A stretch of 64,000 nucleotides of DNA from Nitrosovibrio sp. Nv4 (GCA_945860135.1 CAMAPK010000004.1:1-64000); one strand, 5' to 3'; positions 18,912 to 29,971 are shown, counted from the first letter of the stretch. Translations and numbers: made by a program. The notes: generated by a model not told the origin, from the sequence alone.

Positions 18912-21056
18912 ATGCGAGCACGAAGCTTGCCGGATACTCCCGCTACCCTATCCGAGGCGGAACCTCTGTTCAGTGAATTATCCGGTTACCTCAAACCGGA
19001 AGACATTTCTCAGCTCCGGAACGCTTATCTTTTCAGTCAAAGCGCCCATTCCGGGCAGTTTCGCAAATCCGGCGAACCTTACATTTCCCATCCGCTGGCG
19101 GTAGCTGGCATACTCGGCAGGCTACACCTGGATAGCCAGACGCTGACTGCCGCACTGCTGCACGACGTGATGGAGGATACCCACATCTCCAAAACCGAGA
19201 TCAGCGAAAGATTCGGCAAGCCGGTGGCAGAACTGGTGGACGGGGTTTCCAAGCTCGACAAGATCGAATTCCAGACCCAGGCGGATGCCCAGGCAGAAAA
19301 TTTTCGCAAGATGCTGCTGGCGATGTCGCAGGATGTGCGCGTCATACTCATCAAACTGGCGGATCGGTTGCACAACATGCGTACGCTGGAGGTGCTGGAG
19401 CCGGAGAAACGCCGCCGCATCGCCCGTGAAACCATGGAGATCTACGCTCCCATTGCTCACCGCCTGGGACTCAACAGTATCTTCCAGGAATTGCAGGAGC
19501 TCAGCTTCCGCTATCTTTATCCGGTCCGCTACCGGGTTCTGGCCAAAGCCACCAAAGCGGCGCGCGGCAATCGCCGCGAAGTGGTGGATAAAATTCTTAA
19601 CGACATGAGGCAGCGTCTGCAGGACGCAGGGCTGGATGCAAAGGTGAGCGGGCGGGAAAAGCAACTCTACAGCATTTACAAAAAAATGCTGGAGAAGCAC
19701 CTCTCATTTTCTGAAGTGCTCGACATTTATGGTTTCCGTGTCATCGTCAAGGACATGCCCGCGTGCTACGTGGCGCTGGGCGCACTGCACAGTCTGTACA
19801 AACCCATTCCCGGAAAGTTCAAGGACTACATCGCGATTCCCAAGGCGAATGGTTATCAGTCATTGCACAGTACGTTATTCGGACCTTACGGTACTCCCAT
19901 TGAAGTGCAGATTCGCACTGCCGAGATGCACCGGATCGCTGAAGCTGGTGTTGCTTCGCATTGGCTCTACAAGAGCGCCGATAACAATTTCAATGATCTG
20001 CACATGAAAACCCACCAGTGGCTGCAAAGTCTGCTGGAAACCCTGAGCGATTCCACTGACTCCCTGGAATTTCTGGAGCATCTGAAAGTTGATCTATTTC
20101 CCGGCGAAGTTTACGTATTTACGCCGCAAGGCAGAATACTGGCGCTGCCCAAAGAATCGACTGCAGTGGACTTTGCTTACGCAGTGCATACCGACATCGG
20201 CGACCGCTGCATGGCGGTGAAAATCAACGGCGAAAATGCGCCGCTACGCACCAAACTCAGGAGCGGGGACCATGTGGAAATCATCACCGCACCGCATGCA
20301 AAACCCAACCCTGCATGGCTTGCTTATGTGGTTACCGGGAAGGCGCGTTCGCACATCCGCCACTTTCTTAAGACCATGCAATACGAGGAGCTGGCTAAAT
20401 TGGGAGAGCGTTTGCTGAATCAGGCATTGCTGTCGCTCAAGATTGATCCGGCGAGCATAAGCGCTGCGCAGTGGCAGAAACTGGCCCGCGATAGCGGCGC
20501 CAAGTCGAAAAAAGAATTGCTCGCGGATATGGTGCTGGGCAAACATCTGCCGGCAGTGGTGTCCAAGCGCCTGCTATCGCCGGGGAAGGCCACACCCAAG
20601 ATAAACGGTATGGGTGGTGCGGTTACCATACTGGGTACCGAAGGCATGGCAGTGCAGTTTGCCAAGTGTTGCCGCCCGATCCCGGGCGATCTCATCGTCG
20701 GCTTCATCAAGAAAGATCAGGGATTGGTGATTCATACCCGCGACTGTCCGGTGATCGCCAAAATGCACGGCAATCCGGATAACTGGCTGGATGTGACGTG
20801 GGACAAAAACATCACCAGGCTGTTCGAGGTCAGCATCAAAATGGTGGCGGCCAACCAGCGCGGCGTATTGGCCAAGGTGGCGGCAGAAATCGCCAAAGCC
20901 GGTTCCAATATCGATAATGTTGCCGTGGAAGGCGAGGGCACCTATACCACCATGCATTTTACCCTGCAGGTCAGTAACCGCTCGCACCTGGCACAGGTAA
21001 TGCGCGGCCTCAGGCACATCCGGGAAGTGGTAAAAATCACCCGGGTAAAGAGCTAG
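18912..21056 (+). CDS. spoT: Bifunctional (p)ppGpp synthetase/hydrolase SpoT
   Basis: The 714-residue protein controls the stringent-response alarmone. Its order is as follows. The HD hydrolase domain has the metal ligand pair His84-Asp85 and Glu88-Asp89 (LLHDVMEDT). The synthetase domain is around 230-370 (YGFRVIVKD, KDYIAIPKANGYQSLHST). The TGS domain is near 390-450 (VYVFTPQGRILALP). The C-terminal ACT domain is in the last 75 residues (GVLAKVAAEIAKAGSNID). The intact HD motif means it can hydrolyse ppGpp as well as make it. It follows rpoZ in the same operon and converges on metH. Confidence 0.97.
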   Translation: MRARSLPDTPATLSEAEPLFSELSGYLKPEDISQLRNAYLFSQSAHSGQFRKSGEPYISHPLAVAGILGRLHLDSQTLTAALLHDVMEDTHISKTEISERFGKPVAELVDGVSKLDKIEFQTQADAQAENFRKMLLAMSQDVRVILIKLADRLHNMRTLEVLEPEKRRRIARETMEIYAPIAHRLGLNSIFQELQELSFRYLYPVRYRVLAKATKAARGNRREVVDKILNDMRQRLQDAGLDAKVSGREKQLYSIYKKMLEKHLSFSEVLDIYGFRVIVKDMPACYVALGALHSLYKPIPGKFKDYIAIPKANGYQSLHSTLFGPYGTPIEVQIRTAEMHRIAEAGVASHWLYKSADNNFNDLHMKTHQWLQSLLETLSDSTDSLEFLEHLKVDLFPGEVYVFTPQGRILALPKESTAVDFAYAVHTDIGDRCMAVKINGENAPLRTKLRSGDHVEIITAPHAKPNPAWLAYVVTGKARSHIRHFLKTMQYEELAKLGERLLNQALLSLKIDPASISAAQWQKLARDSGAKSKKELLADMVLGKHLPAVVSKRLLSPGKATPKINGMGGAVTILGTEGMAVQFAKCCRPIPGDLIVGFIKKDQGLVIHTRDCPVIAKMHGNPDNWLDVTWDKNITRLFEVSIKMVAANQRGVLAKVAAEIAKAGSNIDNVAVEGEGTYTTMHFTLQVSNRSHLAQVMRGLRHIREVVKITRVKS

Positions 21057-21092
21057 TCCCGTCCCGTTTTGCTGCCGGATTTAGGAGGCTGC

Positions 21093-24000
21093 TTAACGCT
21101 CATACGCCAGCACCGGCGCCAGCCACATTTCCGTTTCTTCCAGCGTCCAGCCTTTGCGTTTGGCGTAATCGGCTACTTGATCCCTGTCTATTTTGCCAAC
21201 AGCAAAATAATCAGCCTCGGGGTGAGAGAAATAGAAACCCGACACCGCTGCAGTCGGCACCATGGCATAAGATTCAGTGATGATGATGCCGGCATTCTCC
21301 GGCGCGCGCAGCAATTCAAACAACGGCCCTTTTTCGGTGTGGTCGGGGCAGGCCGGGTAGCCGGGTGCAGGGCGGATGCCACGATATTCCTCGGCGACGA
21401 GTTGCTCGGTATCCAGGGTTTCATCCTTGGCATAACCCCAGAACTCGCGCCGTACCCGCCAGTGCATGTGCTCGGCGAAGGCCTCCGCCAGGCGGTCAGC
21501 CAGCGCTTTCAGCATGATGGCACCGTAATCGTCATGCGCTTCTTCATAAGCCTTCACGCGCGCGTCGATGCCGAATCCGGCCGCAACGGCAAAGGCGCCG
21601 ATGGCATCGCGCACGCCGGACTCCTTGGGGGCAATGAAATCTGCCAGGCATAGATTGGGACGTCCTCCCGGTTTCAGGGTTTGCTGCCGCAGATTGTGGA
21701 AAGTCATCGCCACTTTGGTGCGGGATTTGTCGGCATAAATTTCGATGTCGTCGTGGTTCACCGAATTGGCCGGAAACATACCAACCACGGCATTGGCGGA
21801 AAGCCATTTCTGCTCGATGATTTTCTTCAGCATGGCCTGGGCATCGCGCAACAGGTTGCTGGCAGCTTCGCCCACCACTTCATCCTGCAGGATCGCCGGA
21901 TAGCGTCCGGACAATTCCCACGCCTGAAAAAATGGAGTCCAGTCGATGTAGGGCACCAGCTTCTCCAGCGGATAGTTGCGCAGCGACCTGACGCCGATGA
22001 AATCCGGTTCAGGCGGGGTGTAGTTCTGCCAATCGGTTTTCAGTGCATTTCTGCGCGCTTCGGCAAGCGGCAGCATCGGCGACTGTCCTTTCTTGTTCTT
22101 GTGCTGGGTGCGAACTTTTTCATATTCCGCCTGGATATCGCGCACATAATCTGCCTGCAGATCCTGCGACAGCAGGTTGCTGCATACGCCCACGGCGCGG
22201 CTTGCGTCCGGCACCCACACGGTTACACCGCTGTAATGCGGAGCAACTTTCACTGCAGTGTGCACGCGCGAGGTGGTGGCGCCGCCGATCAACAGCGGGA
22301 TGGTGAAGCCTTCACGCTGCATCTCTTTTGCCACGTGCGCCATTTCCTCCAGCGACGGCGTGATCAACCCGGACAGGCCGATGATGTCCGCCTGTTCGCG
22401 CCGCGCCATTTCCAGAATCTGCGCACAGGGAACCATCACGCCCATGTTCACCACTTCATAATTGTTGCATTGCAGCACCACGGTGACGATGTTCTTGCCG
22501 ATGTCATGCACGTCGCCCTTGACCGTGGCGATGACGATCTTGCCCTTGGGTCTGGAGTCACCGGAGCGTTTCTTTTCCGCCTCGATGAACGGCAGCAGAT
22601 GCGCTACGGCCTGTTTCATCACCCGTGCCGACTTGACCACCTGCGGCAGAAACATCTTGCCGGAACCGAACAGATCGCCGACCACATTCATGCCGTTCAT
22701 CAGCGGCCCTTCGATCACCTGGATCGGACGGCCGCCCTGGGCGTCTATTTCCAGGCGCGCCGCCTCGGTGTCCTCCACGATATAGGTGTTGATACCCTTG
22801 ACCAGCGCGTGCGTCAGACGCTGCTGCACCGGTTCGCTGCGCCAGGCGAGATCCTCAATCTTCTCCTTGCTCTGTCCCCTGAAATTCTCGGCGAACTCAA
22901 CCAGCCGCTCGGTGGCGTCGGGGCGGCGATTGAGCAGCACGTCCTCGACCCGTTCCAGCAAATCCGGGGGGATATCCGAGTAAACCCCCAGTTGTCCGGC
23001 ATTGACGATACCCATGGTCATGCCGGCCTGGACAGCGTGATACAGGAATGCCGTGTGGATCGCCTCTCGTATCGGCTCGTTGCCACGGAAAGAAAACGAC
23101 ACATTGGACACGCCGCCGCTCACTTTGGCATAGGGCAGAGTCTGTTTGATGATGCGCGTGGCTTCGATGAAATCGACACCGTAATTGTTGTGCTCCTCAA
23201 TGCCGGTGGCAACCGCAAAAATATTCGGATCGAAAATGATGTCTTCCGGCGGGAAGCCCACCTGATCAACCAGAATGCGATAGCAGCGCGTGCAGATGTC
23301 AACCTTGCGCGCCTGCGTATCGGCCTGGCCGGATTCATCGAAAGCCATCACGATCACTGCTGCACCGTAGCGGCGGGCCAACCGGGCATGCCTGATGAAT
23401 TCCGCTTCACCTTCCTTCATGCTGATGGAGTTGATCACAGCCTTGCCCTGCACGCATTTCAGGCCGGCTTCAATCACCGACCACTTGCTCGAATCTATCA
23501 TTACCGGCACCCGGCTGATGTCCGGTTCGGCCGCGATCAGGTTGAGGAAGGTCACCATCGCTTTCTGCGAATCGAGCATGGCCTCATCCATGTTGATGTC
23601 GATGATCTGTGCGCCGCTCTCCACCTGGCTGCGGGCGACGCTCAGGGCTTCCGCGTAATTGTTGCCGAGTATCAGCCGGGCAAAAGCTTTCGAACCGGTG
23701 ACATTGGTGCGCTCGCCCACATTCACGAACAGGGAATCGTCGCCGATGTTGAGTGGCTCCAGTCCGGACAGCCGCAGTTTCTTTGGAATGTCGGGGATGA
23801 TGCGCGGCGCAATGCCGCTCACTGCAGCGGCGATGGCCTTGATGTGCGCAGGCGTGGTGCCGCAGCAGCCGCCGACAATGTTGACGAAACCCGACACTGC
23901 AAACTCCTTGATCAGGCTTGCGGTGTAATCGGGCGATTCATCGTAGCCGGTATCCGCCAGCGGATTGGGCAGGCCGGCGTTGGGGTGCGCGCTGGTATAT

Positions 24001-24806
24001 ACGCCCGCAACCTTGGAAAGTTCTTCGATATAGGGGCGCATCAATTCGGCACCCAGTGCACAGTTTAATCCCACCGATAACGGCTGGGCGTGACTGACCG
24101 AGTTCCAGAACGCTTCCGGGGTCTGTCCGGAAAGCGTACGCCCGGAAGCATCGGTAATGGTGACCGAAATCATGATCGGCAGGCATACGCCGTGGGTCTC
24201 GAAATATTGATCGATCGCAAACAGCGCTGCTTTGGCGTTGAGCGTGTCGAAAATGGTTTCCACCAGCAGGATGTCGGCGCCGCCGTCCAGCAGGCCGCTT
24301 ATGGCTATGGAATAATCCGCCACCAGTTGATCGAAAGTGATGCCGCGAAAACCTGGGTCATTTACATCCGGTGAAATCGAGGCGGTTTTGGTGGTCGGCC
24401 CCAGCACCCCGGCGACGAAACGCGGCCTGTCCGGAGTTTTTGCTTCCATCGCCCGGGTTGCTTCCTTCGCCAGCTTCGCCCCGGAAAAATTCAGCTCATA
24501 CACCAGATCCTGCATGTGGTAATCGGCCATCGAGGCAGCAGTGGAATTGAAAGTGTTGGTCTCGACGATATCCGCGCCCGCCTCCAGGTAACCGCTGTGG
24601 ATTGCATGGATAATTTGTGGCTGGGTCAGCGTCAGCAGGTCGTTATTGCCCTTGAGGTCGTGCGGAAAATCGGCAAAGCGCGTGCCGCGATAATCCGCTT
24701 CGTTGAGCGTGTAGCTCTGGATCATGGTGCCCATGGCTCCATCCAGCAGCAGGATGCGCTGACTGAGCAGGTCTTCCAGCAAAGCGGTGCGGTGGTGTTT
24801 GTTCAT
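21093..24806 (-). CDS. metH: Cobalamin-dependent methionine synthase
   Basis: The 1237-residue enzyme transfers a methyl group from methyl-THF to homocysteine through B12. Modules in order: the homocysteine domain ([11 protein letters not shown]; zinc ligands in GLNCALG and GGCCGTTP), the pterin-binding domain ([12 protein letters not shown]), the cap, and the B12 domain with the lower-ligand His767 in GDVHDIGKN. The C-terminal reactivation domain has GYPACPDH and [15 protein letters not shown] segments. ATG 24806 (MNKHHR) matches the family start; a 17-residue extension to 24857 is not needed. No cobalamin riboswitch is visible upstream. The enzyme implies that B12 is made or imported. Confidence 0.97.
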   Translation of the reverse strand: MNKHHRTALLEDLLSQRILLLDGAMGTMIQSYTLNEADYRGTRFADFPHDLKGNNDLLTLTQPQIIHAIHSGYLEAGADIVETNTFNSTAASMADYHMQDLVYELNFSGAKLAKEATRAMEAKTPDRPRFVAGVLGPTTKTASISPDVNDPGFRGITFDQLVADYSIAISGLLDGGADILLVETIFDTLNAKAALFAIDQYFETHGVCLPIMISVTITDASGRTLSGQTPEAFWNSVSHAQPLSVGLNCALGAELMRPYIEELSKVAGVYTSAHPNAGLPNPLADTGYDESPDYTASLIKEFAVSGFVNIVGGCCGTTPAHIKAIAAAVSGIAPRIIPDIPKKLRLSGLEPLNIGDDSLFVNVGERTNVTGSKAFARLILGNNYAEALSVARSQVESGAQIIDINMDEAMLDSQKAMVTFLNLIAAEPDISRVPVMIDSSKWSVIEAGLKCVQGKAVINSISMKEGEAEFIRHARLARRYGAAVIVMAFDESGQADTQARKVDICTRCYRILVDQVGFPPEDIIFDPNIFAVATGIEEHNNYGVDFIEATRIIKQTLPYAKVSGGVSNVSFSFRGNEPIREAIHTAFLYHAVQAGMTMGIVNAGQLGVYSDIPPDLLERVEDVLLNRRPDATERLVEFAENFRGQSKEKIEDLAWRSEPVQQRLTHALVKGINTYIVEDTEAARLEIDAQGGRPIQVIEGPLMNGMNVVGDLFGSGKMFLPQVVKSARVMKQAVAHLLPFIEAEKKRSGDSRPKGKIVIATVKGDVHDIGKNIVTVVLQCNNYEVVNMGVMVPCAQILEMARREQADIIGLSGLITPSLEEMAHVAKEMQREGFTIPLLIGGATTSRVHTAVKVAPHYSGVTVWVPDASRAVGVCSNLLSQDLQADYVRDIQAEYEKVRTQHKNKKGQSPMLPLAEARRNALKTDWQNYTPPEPDFIGVRSLRNYPLEKLVPYIDWTPFFQAWELSGRYPAILQDEVVGEAASNLLRDAQAMLKKIIEQKWLSANAVVGMFPANSVNHDDIEIYADKSRTKVAMTFHNLRQQTLKPGGRPNLCLADFIAPKESGVRDAIGAFAVAAGFGIDARVKAYEEAHDDYGAIMLKALADRLAEAFAEHMHWRVRREFWGYAKDETLDTEQLVAEEYRGIRPAPGYPACPDHTEKGPLFELLRAPENAGIIITESYAMVPTAAVSGFYFSHPEADYFAVGKIDRDQVADYAKRKGWTLEETEMWLAPVLAYER

Positions 24807-24930
24807 GGTTGGATTGCATTTGCGGCGGAGGCGGAATTCTATCATGCCAACCGGCATGGTATGAGATTGGGCATGGGGAACAGCCTGTTCATTTTATGAA
24901 CAAATTCCCCCGTGCGCAGTATGGTGAATG

Positions 24931-24954
24931 TTTCCATTTCATGTAGAATGGAAA
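24931..24954. promoter_or_regulatory. Inverted repeat, possible operator in the metH/fapA-like gap
   Basis: TTTCCATT and AATGGAAA form a perfect 8-base inverted repeat around an 8-base centre. TAGAAT at 24944-24949 overlaps it and could be a -10 box for the gene starting at 24974. A second perfect palindrome, CATGCC-AACC-GGCATG, lies at 24843-24858. Function is inferred only from symmetry and position. Confidence 0.4.
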
Positions 24955-24973
24955 TCTCATATGGGGAGCCGCA

Positions 24974-26587
24974 ATGCCGGAAAATACGCATTTGGACTAT
25001 CTGTCCATCCGCCTGGACGAAGGAGGGACAAGAGTAATTGCCTATTTTGCTCCGGCAGGTGATGTGGACAGCATCACGCTCAGCGATTTCAAGCAGGCAG
25101 TTAATGCGGCAGGGTTCGGAGGGTATAAGCTTGATGAGGCCGCGTTGCGGGATGCGACAGCGCAATACGCTGCCGGCAAAGCCTTTGAACTCGCTCTGGG
25201 CGATGCCGTCGATGGTGAATTCGACATCCGCATTGATATCGGTCATCTCAATGCCTATCTTACCTGCACCCTTCCCCGCGGCGGTGTTCCGGTTACGCTG
25301 GAACGCGTCCTTGAAGAAGCCAGACATAAGGAAATCACCGTAGAACTTGACCTGGCAGCCATTGAACAGACCCTCAAGGGAGGCGGCGACAATGTTCTGA
25401 TTGCCCGCGGCAAATTGCCGGTAGACGGGGTAGACGGAAAATTCGAGAATCTCATTCCGAGCGCGAAAGATCGGAGCCCGCACCTCGATGAACATGGCTT
25501 GGCCGATTTTCGTGAGCTTGGTGAGATCCTCGTCGTACACAAGGGTGAACCGCTGATGCGGCGCATTCCGGCGACAGATGGTGAACCTGGTTTGACCTTG
25601 ACCGGGCAGCCCATTCCTGCCAAGCCGGGGAAGAATGTTACTTTTGCCGCAAAACTCGACGGCGCCGAGTTTGATCCCGCCGATATCAATTTACTGATTG
25701 CCGCGACTGACGGCTGCCCGGTTTTATTGAAAGACGGGGTGTCGGTGGAGCCGATCTATACCGTCGGGGATGTCGATCTCCACACCGGCAACATTGATTT
25801 CCTGGGGACAGTGAAGGTGACCGGAGAAATCCATACTGGCATGACTGTCAAAGCTTCCGGTGATATCCATGTCAATGGCACAGTCGAAGGGGTCACATTG
25901 GCTGCGGGCGGCGACATCGTGGTGGAAGGCGGCATTATCGGCCTGACGGAGCGGGGAGGCGAGAAATCTCATCATTCCGCCATCACTTGTGGCGGATCGT
26001 GCAGCGCGAATTTCGCGCAGAATGCGCATATTTCAGCGGGAAAGGGCATCTTCATTCGCGATTTTACGATGCAGAGCGAATTATCCGCCGGGCACCAGAT
26101 CGTCGTCGGTGACGGCAGCCGCAAAGGCCATCTTATTGGCGGAACTGCCCGTGCCGCGATGCTGATCAAAGCCAAAATCATCGGTTCACCCACGCGTTCG
26201 AAGACGCTGGTGATCGCGGGCGCAGATCAAACCCTGCATGAACATTTGGCTGCAATAGCCGAGACTCGCGGTGCTGCCATGAGCAAGCTGTTAAACGTGG
26301 TCAAGCTGCTTGAATTGGCTGGCGCCAATCCTGGCCGCTTGCCGGCGGAAACTGTCAAGGCGGCGGAAACGACACGTGACAGCATCAATGCCGAAATGGC
26401 GGCACTCAATCTGGATGAGGCGGAATTGAACAGGGAGATTGCCGCCAGCAAGGAAGCGCAGATCGTGGCGGAAAATAAATTCCTTGAAGGGGTCGAAGTA
26501 CGCTTCGGTTTGAAACGCCATACCATGGTTGCGGACAGGGAAGGCGGCGTTTTTAAATTGAAAGAAGGCGAATTGACCTTCGATTAA
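24974..26587 (+). CDS. DUF342/FapA family protein
   Basis: The 537-residue protein fits the DUF342 family (often annotated flagellar assembly protein A). It contains the family core: MRRIPATDGEPGLTLTG, then a right-handed beta-helix-like stretch of repeated GDV/GNI turns (VGDVDLHTGNIDFLG, VTGEIHTGMTVKASGDIHV, GDIVVEGGIIG). A helical C-terminal part follows from about residue 410. There is a good ribosome site (GGGGAG) before ATG 24974. No signal peptide is seen, so it is probably cytoplasmic. No flagellar gene is near, and the family's function is not settled, so the flagellar name should be treated with caution. Confidence 0.82.
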   Translation: MPENTHLDYLSIRLDEGGTRVIAYFAPAGDVDSITLSDFKQAVNAAGFGGYKLDEAALRDATAQYAAGKAFELALGDAVDGEFDIRIDIGHLNAYLTCTLPRGGVPVTLERVLEEARHKEITVELDLAAIEQTLKGGGDNVLIARGKLPVDGVDGKFENLIPSAKDRSPHLDEHGLADFRELGEILVVHKGEPLMRRIPATDGEPGLTLTGQPIPAKPGKNVTFAAKLDGAEFDPADINLLIAATDGCPVLLKDGVSVEPIYTVGDVDLHTGNIDFLGTVKVTGEIHTGMTVKASGDIHVNGTVEGVTLAAGGDIVVEGGIIGLTERGGEKSHHSAITCGGSCSANFAQNAHISAGKGIFIRDFTMQSELSAGHQIVVGDGSRKGHLIGGTARAAMLIKAKIIGSPTRSKTLVIAGADQTLHEHLAAIAETRGAAMSKLLNVVKLLELAGANPGRLPAETVKAAETTRDSINAEMAALNLDEAELNREIAASKEAQIVAENKFLEGVEVRFGLKRHTMVADREGGVFKLKEGELTFD

Positions 26588-26638
26588 AAAACGGCAATGC
26601 GTGTGCTGGCACCTGTCCGTCTTGCCTGACCGCCTGGC

Positions 26639-28042
26639 TCAAGGCAGAATTAAAGCGTTGAAATACTTGTCCGCTCGCGCCGGATCTATCCTGCGCAAGG
26701 TGTGATAAATCTCCCGCACTTTCTCGCGTTCGCCCTGAAAATAATAGATCCTGCCCAGGTCATACCATGCCATGGCGTACTGCGGCTGGATGCGCAGCGC
26801 CTCCTGATAGGCCCGAATGGCCTCATCCCGTTGTTTTAGCTCGTCGTAAGTAACGCCCAGGTTATACCAGGCATTGGCATTCTCCGGCCGGATGCGCAGC
26901 GATTCCCGATAGGCTTGAACTGCCTGGTCGTATTGCTGGAGGTCGTAATAAGCGTTGCCCAGGTTGTACCAGGCATCGGCCGATTCCAGTTGGATACGCG
27001 CCGGCTCCCGATAGGCATGAACGCCTTGATCAGGTTGTTTGAGGCCGCTGTAGGCCGCGCCCAGATTACGCCAGGCTTCTGCACTCTCAGGCTGGATGCG
27101 CAAGGCTTCCTGATAGGCATGCATTCCCTGCGCGTGTTGTTTGAGATTGAAGTAAGCATTGCTCAGGCTGTACCAGGCATCGGCATATTCCGGCCGAATG
27201 CGTATTGACTCCCGATAGGCCCGAATCGCCCGATCGTATTGTTTGAGACCGGCCTGAGCTACGCCCAGGCTGAACCATGCAACCGTGTTTCCGGGCTCAC
27301 TTTTGGTCCACTGCTGCGAGAGTTTCAACAACCCCTGCCAGCTTCCTCTCTTCTCCAGTGCGATGGAACGGTTAAGCCTGTCCAGCCCGCTTTCTTTCCT
27401 TGATGTCGCGCGCGTGGTCTTCGCCGCCATCGGCAGTTCACGGATCCAGTCTACCGGCAGCGCAAAGCTGGAGTTCCGCCCTTCGATAGACTCGGATGTG
27501 GCAATGCCCACCAGCCTCCCCTGATCATCGAACAGGCCGCCGCCCCTGAAGTTGGGTGAAATCACGGCGGAAGTGTGGATATATTGCGCACCTTCATACG
27601 GACGCAGGCTGGCGACAAGCCCCTCGCTTAAATCCGGTTCCTGATCCTTCGCTGCGCCAACGGCATAAACGCGCTGGCCCACTCGGAGTCTTTGGGTCGT
27701 GCCCAGGATGGTTGGCGGAGCCCGCAGCCGTGGCACATTCAACTGGCACAAGTCGCGGGCGGCATCCGTGTATTGCAATCTGGCCTTGAGGGAGCTGCCG
27801 TCCTGCCACACCTGCAGATTCCGGTCTTTCTGTATCGCCTGGCAACTGGTAACCACCTGTCCCACGCCAATCACGACACCGCTGCGCTGCTCGATGGGTT
27901 TGCCGTAGATGTCGGAAATGTCCACCATCACGATGGAAGGTGCAACCTGCTGCAGGATTTGTTCGGGAGCGATGGCTGCGGCAAATGATGAAACCAGAGC
28001 GAGTGCACAACCTGCAGCATGAGCTAAATATTTTGATGGCAT
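26639..28042 (-). CDS. Exported trypsin-fold pseudo-protease with six TPR repeats
   Basis: The 467-residue protein begins with a signal peptide (residues 1-25, cleavage near AAAIA-PEQ). Residues 30-210 look like a HtrA/trypsin-like fold. Compared with HtrA, the catalytic His position is Gln68 (VVTSCQAI) and the catalytic Ser position is Arg166 (FRGGGLF); only Asp97 is kept. Proteolysis is therefore unlikely. Residues 250-453 are six consecutive 34-residue TPRs with the AWYNLG and AYxEALRIxP pattern. It is probably a periplasmic scaffold or peptide-binding protein. It stands alone between a convergent DUF342 gene and comM. AAGGA precedes ATG 28042, which sets the start. Confidence 0.82.
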   Translation of the reverse strand: MPSKYLAHAAGCALALVSSFAAAIAPEQILQQVAPSIVMVDISDIYGKPIEQRSGVVIGVGQVVTSCQAIQKDRNLQVWQDGSSLKARLQYTDAARDLCQLNVPRLRAPPTILGTTQRLRVGQRVYAVGAAKDQEPDLSEGLVASLRPYEGAQYIHTSAVISPNFRGGGLFDDQGRLVGIATSESIEGRNSSFALPVDWIRELPMAAKTTRATSRKESGLDRLNRSIALEKRGSWQGLLKLSQQWTKSEPGNTVAWFSLGVAQAGLKQYDRAIRAYRESIRIRPEYADAWYSLSNAYFNLKQHAQGMHAYQEALRIQPESAEAWRNLGAAYSGLKQPDQGVHAYREPARIQLESADAWYNLGNAYYDLQQYDQAVQAYRESLRIRPENANAWYNLGVTYDELKQRDEAIRAYQEALRIQPQYAMAWYDLGRIYYFQGEREKVREIYHTLRRIDPARADKYFNALILP

Positions 28043-28140
28043 GATTTTCCTTTTTAGCAGTATACCCAATGCATGAGGCCAACGCAGCCTGGTGAATCAA
28101 AATCAGCCGGGCGGCAAGACGGCATTTACATGCCGTCGCC

Positions 28141-29643
28141 TTAATTCCTGTCCAGCCGCCGGTATTGCACCGCTTCGGCAATGTGGGCGCTGACTATGCT
28201 CGCGCTGCCAGCCAGGTCGGCGATGGTGCGCGCCACTTTCAGTACGCGATGATAAGCGCGCGCGGAAAAATTCAGACGACTGATGGCTTGCTTGAGCAGG
28301 CTCTCGCCCGGGGCATCGGGCGTGCAGTATTTGTCTATGCCTTTCACCGTCAGACGGGCATTGGTGTTGCCCTGCCGCTGCAGTTGCCGCTGATGGGCTA
28401 TCTCCACCCGTTGCTGCACGACGCTGCTAGTCTCGCCCGCTTGCTGGCGCAGCAAATCTTCCTGCGGCACGGCGGGCACTTCGATCTGGATGTCGATGCG
28501 ATCCAGCAACGGGCCGGAAATCTTTCCGCGATAACGCGCTACCTGATCGGGAGTGCAGTGGCATTTGCCGCTGTAATGGCCGAGATAGCCGCAAGGGCAT
28601 GGGTTCATCGCCGCGATCAACTGGAAGCGGGCGGGAAAATCGGCCTGGCGCGCCGCGCGTGAGATCGTGATGTGACCCGATTCCAGCGGTTCGCGCAGCA
28701 CTTCCAATACTTTGCGGTCGAACTCCGGCAACTCGTCGAGAAACAATACGCCATTCATTGCCAGTGAAATTTCGCCGGGGCGCGGATTGCTGCCGCCACC
28801 GACCAGAGCTACGCCCGAAGCGGTGTGGTGCGGCGCACGGTAAGGGCGATGTTTCCAGTTGGCGATATCGAAACCGCCGCTGCTTAACGATTGCATTGCA
28901 GCGGCTTCCAGCGCTTCATCTTCGGTCATGGATGGCAGGATGCCAGGAAAGCGCGCCGCCAGCATGGATTTGCCGGTGCCCGGTGGCCCCAGCATCAGCA
29001 CGCTGTGGCCACCCGCTGCGGCGATTTCCAGCGCACGCTTGGCATGTGCCTGGCCTTTCACTTCTTCCAGCCCGGGATAATCGGCGGCGGCTGTATCTGT
29101 TCCCGTCCGGGCAGGATGGAGCTGCAGCGGTTCGCGTCCGGCAAGGTGTGCGCAAATCTGCAGCAGCGAAGTTGCCGGGTAAACTTCTGCCTCTTTCACC
29201 AAGGCAGCCTCGGCGGCGTTTTGTTGCGGCAGCACAAAGCTGCGGCCCGAGCAGGCTGCACCGTAAGTCATCGCCAGTGCACCGCGGATCGGACGCAATT
29301 CTCCGGTCAGGGCCAGTTCGCCCGCCCACTCGTATTGAGCGAGTTTGTCCGAAGGGATTTGTCCGGTCGCGGCGAGTATGCCCAACGCGATCGGCAGATC
29401 AAAACGCCCGCTTTCCTTGGGCAGGTCGGCAGGCGCGAGATTGACGGTGATGCGCCGGGCAGGAAATTCGAATTGCGCGTTCTGCAGTGCCGCCCGAACC
29501 CGATCCTTGCTTTCCTTCACTTCCGCTTCCGGCAACCCGACGATGGTGAAGCTCGGCAGGCCGTTGGCGATATGCACTTCCACCGTGACCAGCGGGGATT
29601 CCATGCCGGAAATGGCGCGGCTATAGAGAACGGCTAGCGACAT
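28141..29643 (-). CDS. comM: YifB/ComM family Mg-chelatase-like AAA+ ATPase
   Basis: The 500-residue protein has the ComM layout: an N-terminal Lon-protease-like substrate domain (residues 1-170), then a Mg-chelatase-type AAA+ module with Walker A GPPGTGKS at 219-226. A zinc-like cluster NPCPCGYLGH...CHC follows in the ATPase. ComM is a branch-migration helicase that extends recombination during natural transformation in Vibrio and Haemophilus. The same role here would mean competence, but no other competence gene is visible. It is 58 bases downstream of ubiK on the same strand. Confidence 0.93.
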   Translation of the reverse strand: MSLAVLYSRAISGMESPLVTVEVHIANGLPSFTIVGLPEAEVKESKDRVRAALQNAQFEFPARRITVNLAPADLPKESGRFDLPIALGILAATGQIPSDKLAQYEWAGELALTGELRPIRGALAMTYGAACSGRSFVLPQQNAAEAALVKEAEVYPATSLLQICAHLAGREPLQLHPARTGTDTAAADYPGLEEVKGQAHAKRALEIAAAGGHSVLMLGPPGTGKSMLAARFPGILPSMTEDEALEAAAMQSLSSGGFDIANWKHRPYRAPHHTASGVALVGGGSNPRPGEISLAMNGVLFLDELPEFDRKVLEVLREPLESGHITISRAARQADFPARFQLIAAMNPCPCGYLGHYSGKCHCTPDQVARYRGKISGPLLDRIDIQIEVPAVPQEDLLRQQAGETSSVVQQRVEIAHQRQLQRQGNTNARLTVKGIDKYCTPDAPGESLLKQAISRLNFSARAYHRVLKVARTIADLAGSASIVSAHIAEAVQYRRLDRN

Positions 29644-29701
29644 GGGGGGAGCTATCAGTCCCGGGTTGAGATGCCAATGGGCTGGCGTGAATGTGGCCGA
29701 G

Positions 29702-29971
29702 TCAATCCACGATCAACTGATCGTCTGTTTTTCCTTGTTTCCCGGCAGCTTCCAGCTCCGTCACCCGTGTTTCCAGTGCAGTCAGTTTCTCGCGTGTGCG
29801 TTTCAGTACTTCCTGCTGCACGTCGAATTCTTCGCGCGCTACCAGATCCAGCCGCGCGAAAACTCCGGCCAGCAACACTCGCAGATTTTTTTCCACATCC
29901 TTTACCGGACTTTGCGCCAGTAATTCGTTGACCTTGCTGCCGATTTCATCCAATACTTTTTGATTCAGCAT
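29702..29971 (-). CDS. ubiK: Ubiquinone biosynthesis accessory factor UbiK (BMFP)
   Basis: The 89-residue protein matches the UbiK/YqiC family: an N-terminal amphipathic helix (VLDEIGSKVNELLAQSP), then a C-terminal coiled coil (LKRTREKLTALETRVTELEA). UbiK forms a complex with UbiJ in the late aerobic steps of ubiquinone synthesis and has membrane-fusogenic activity. GGAGG sits upstream of ATG 29971. comM lies next downstream, a common pairing. Confidence 0.92.
   Translation of the reverse strand: MLNQKVLDEIGSKVNELLAQSPVKDVEKNLRVLLAGVFARLDLVAREEFDVQQEVLKRTREKLTALETRVTELEAAGKQGKTDDQLIVD

Noticed and set aside
21681..24068. 795-codon rightward frame opposite metH
   Set aside because: It lies wholly within metH, is rich in His, Arg and Gln as expected of an antisense shadow, and shows no domain.
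24807..24973. Cobalamin or SAM riboswitch before metH
   Set aside because: The gap is too short and only simple palindromes are present, with no conserved riboswitch core.
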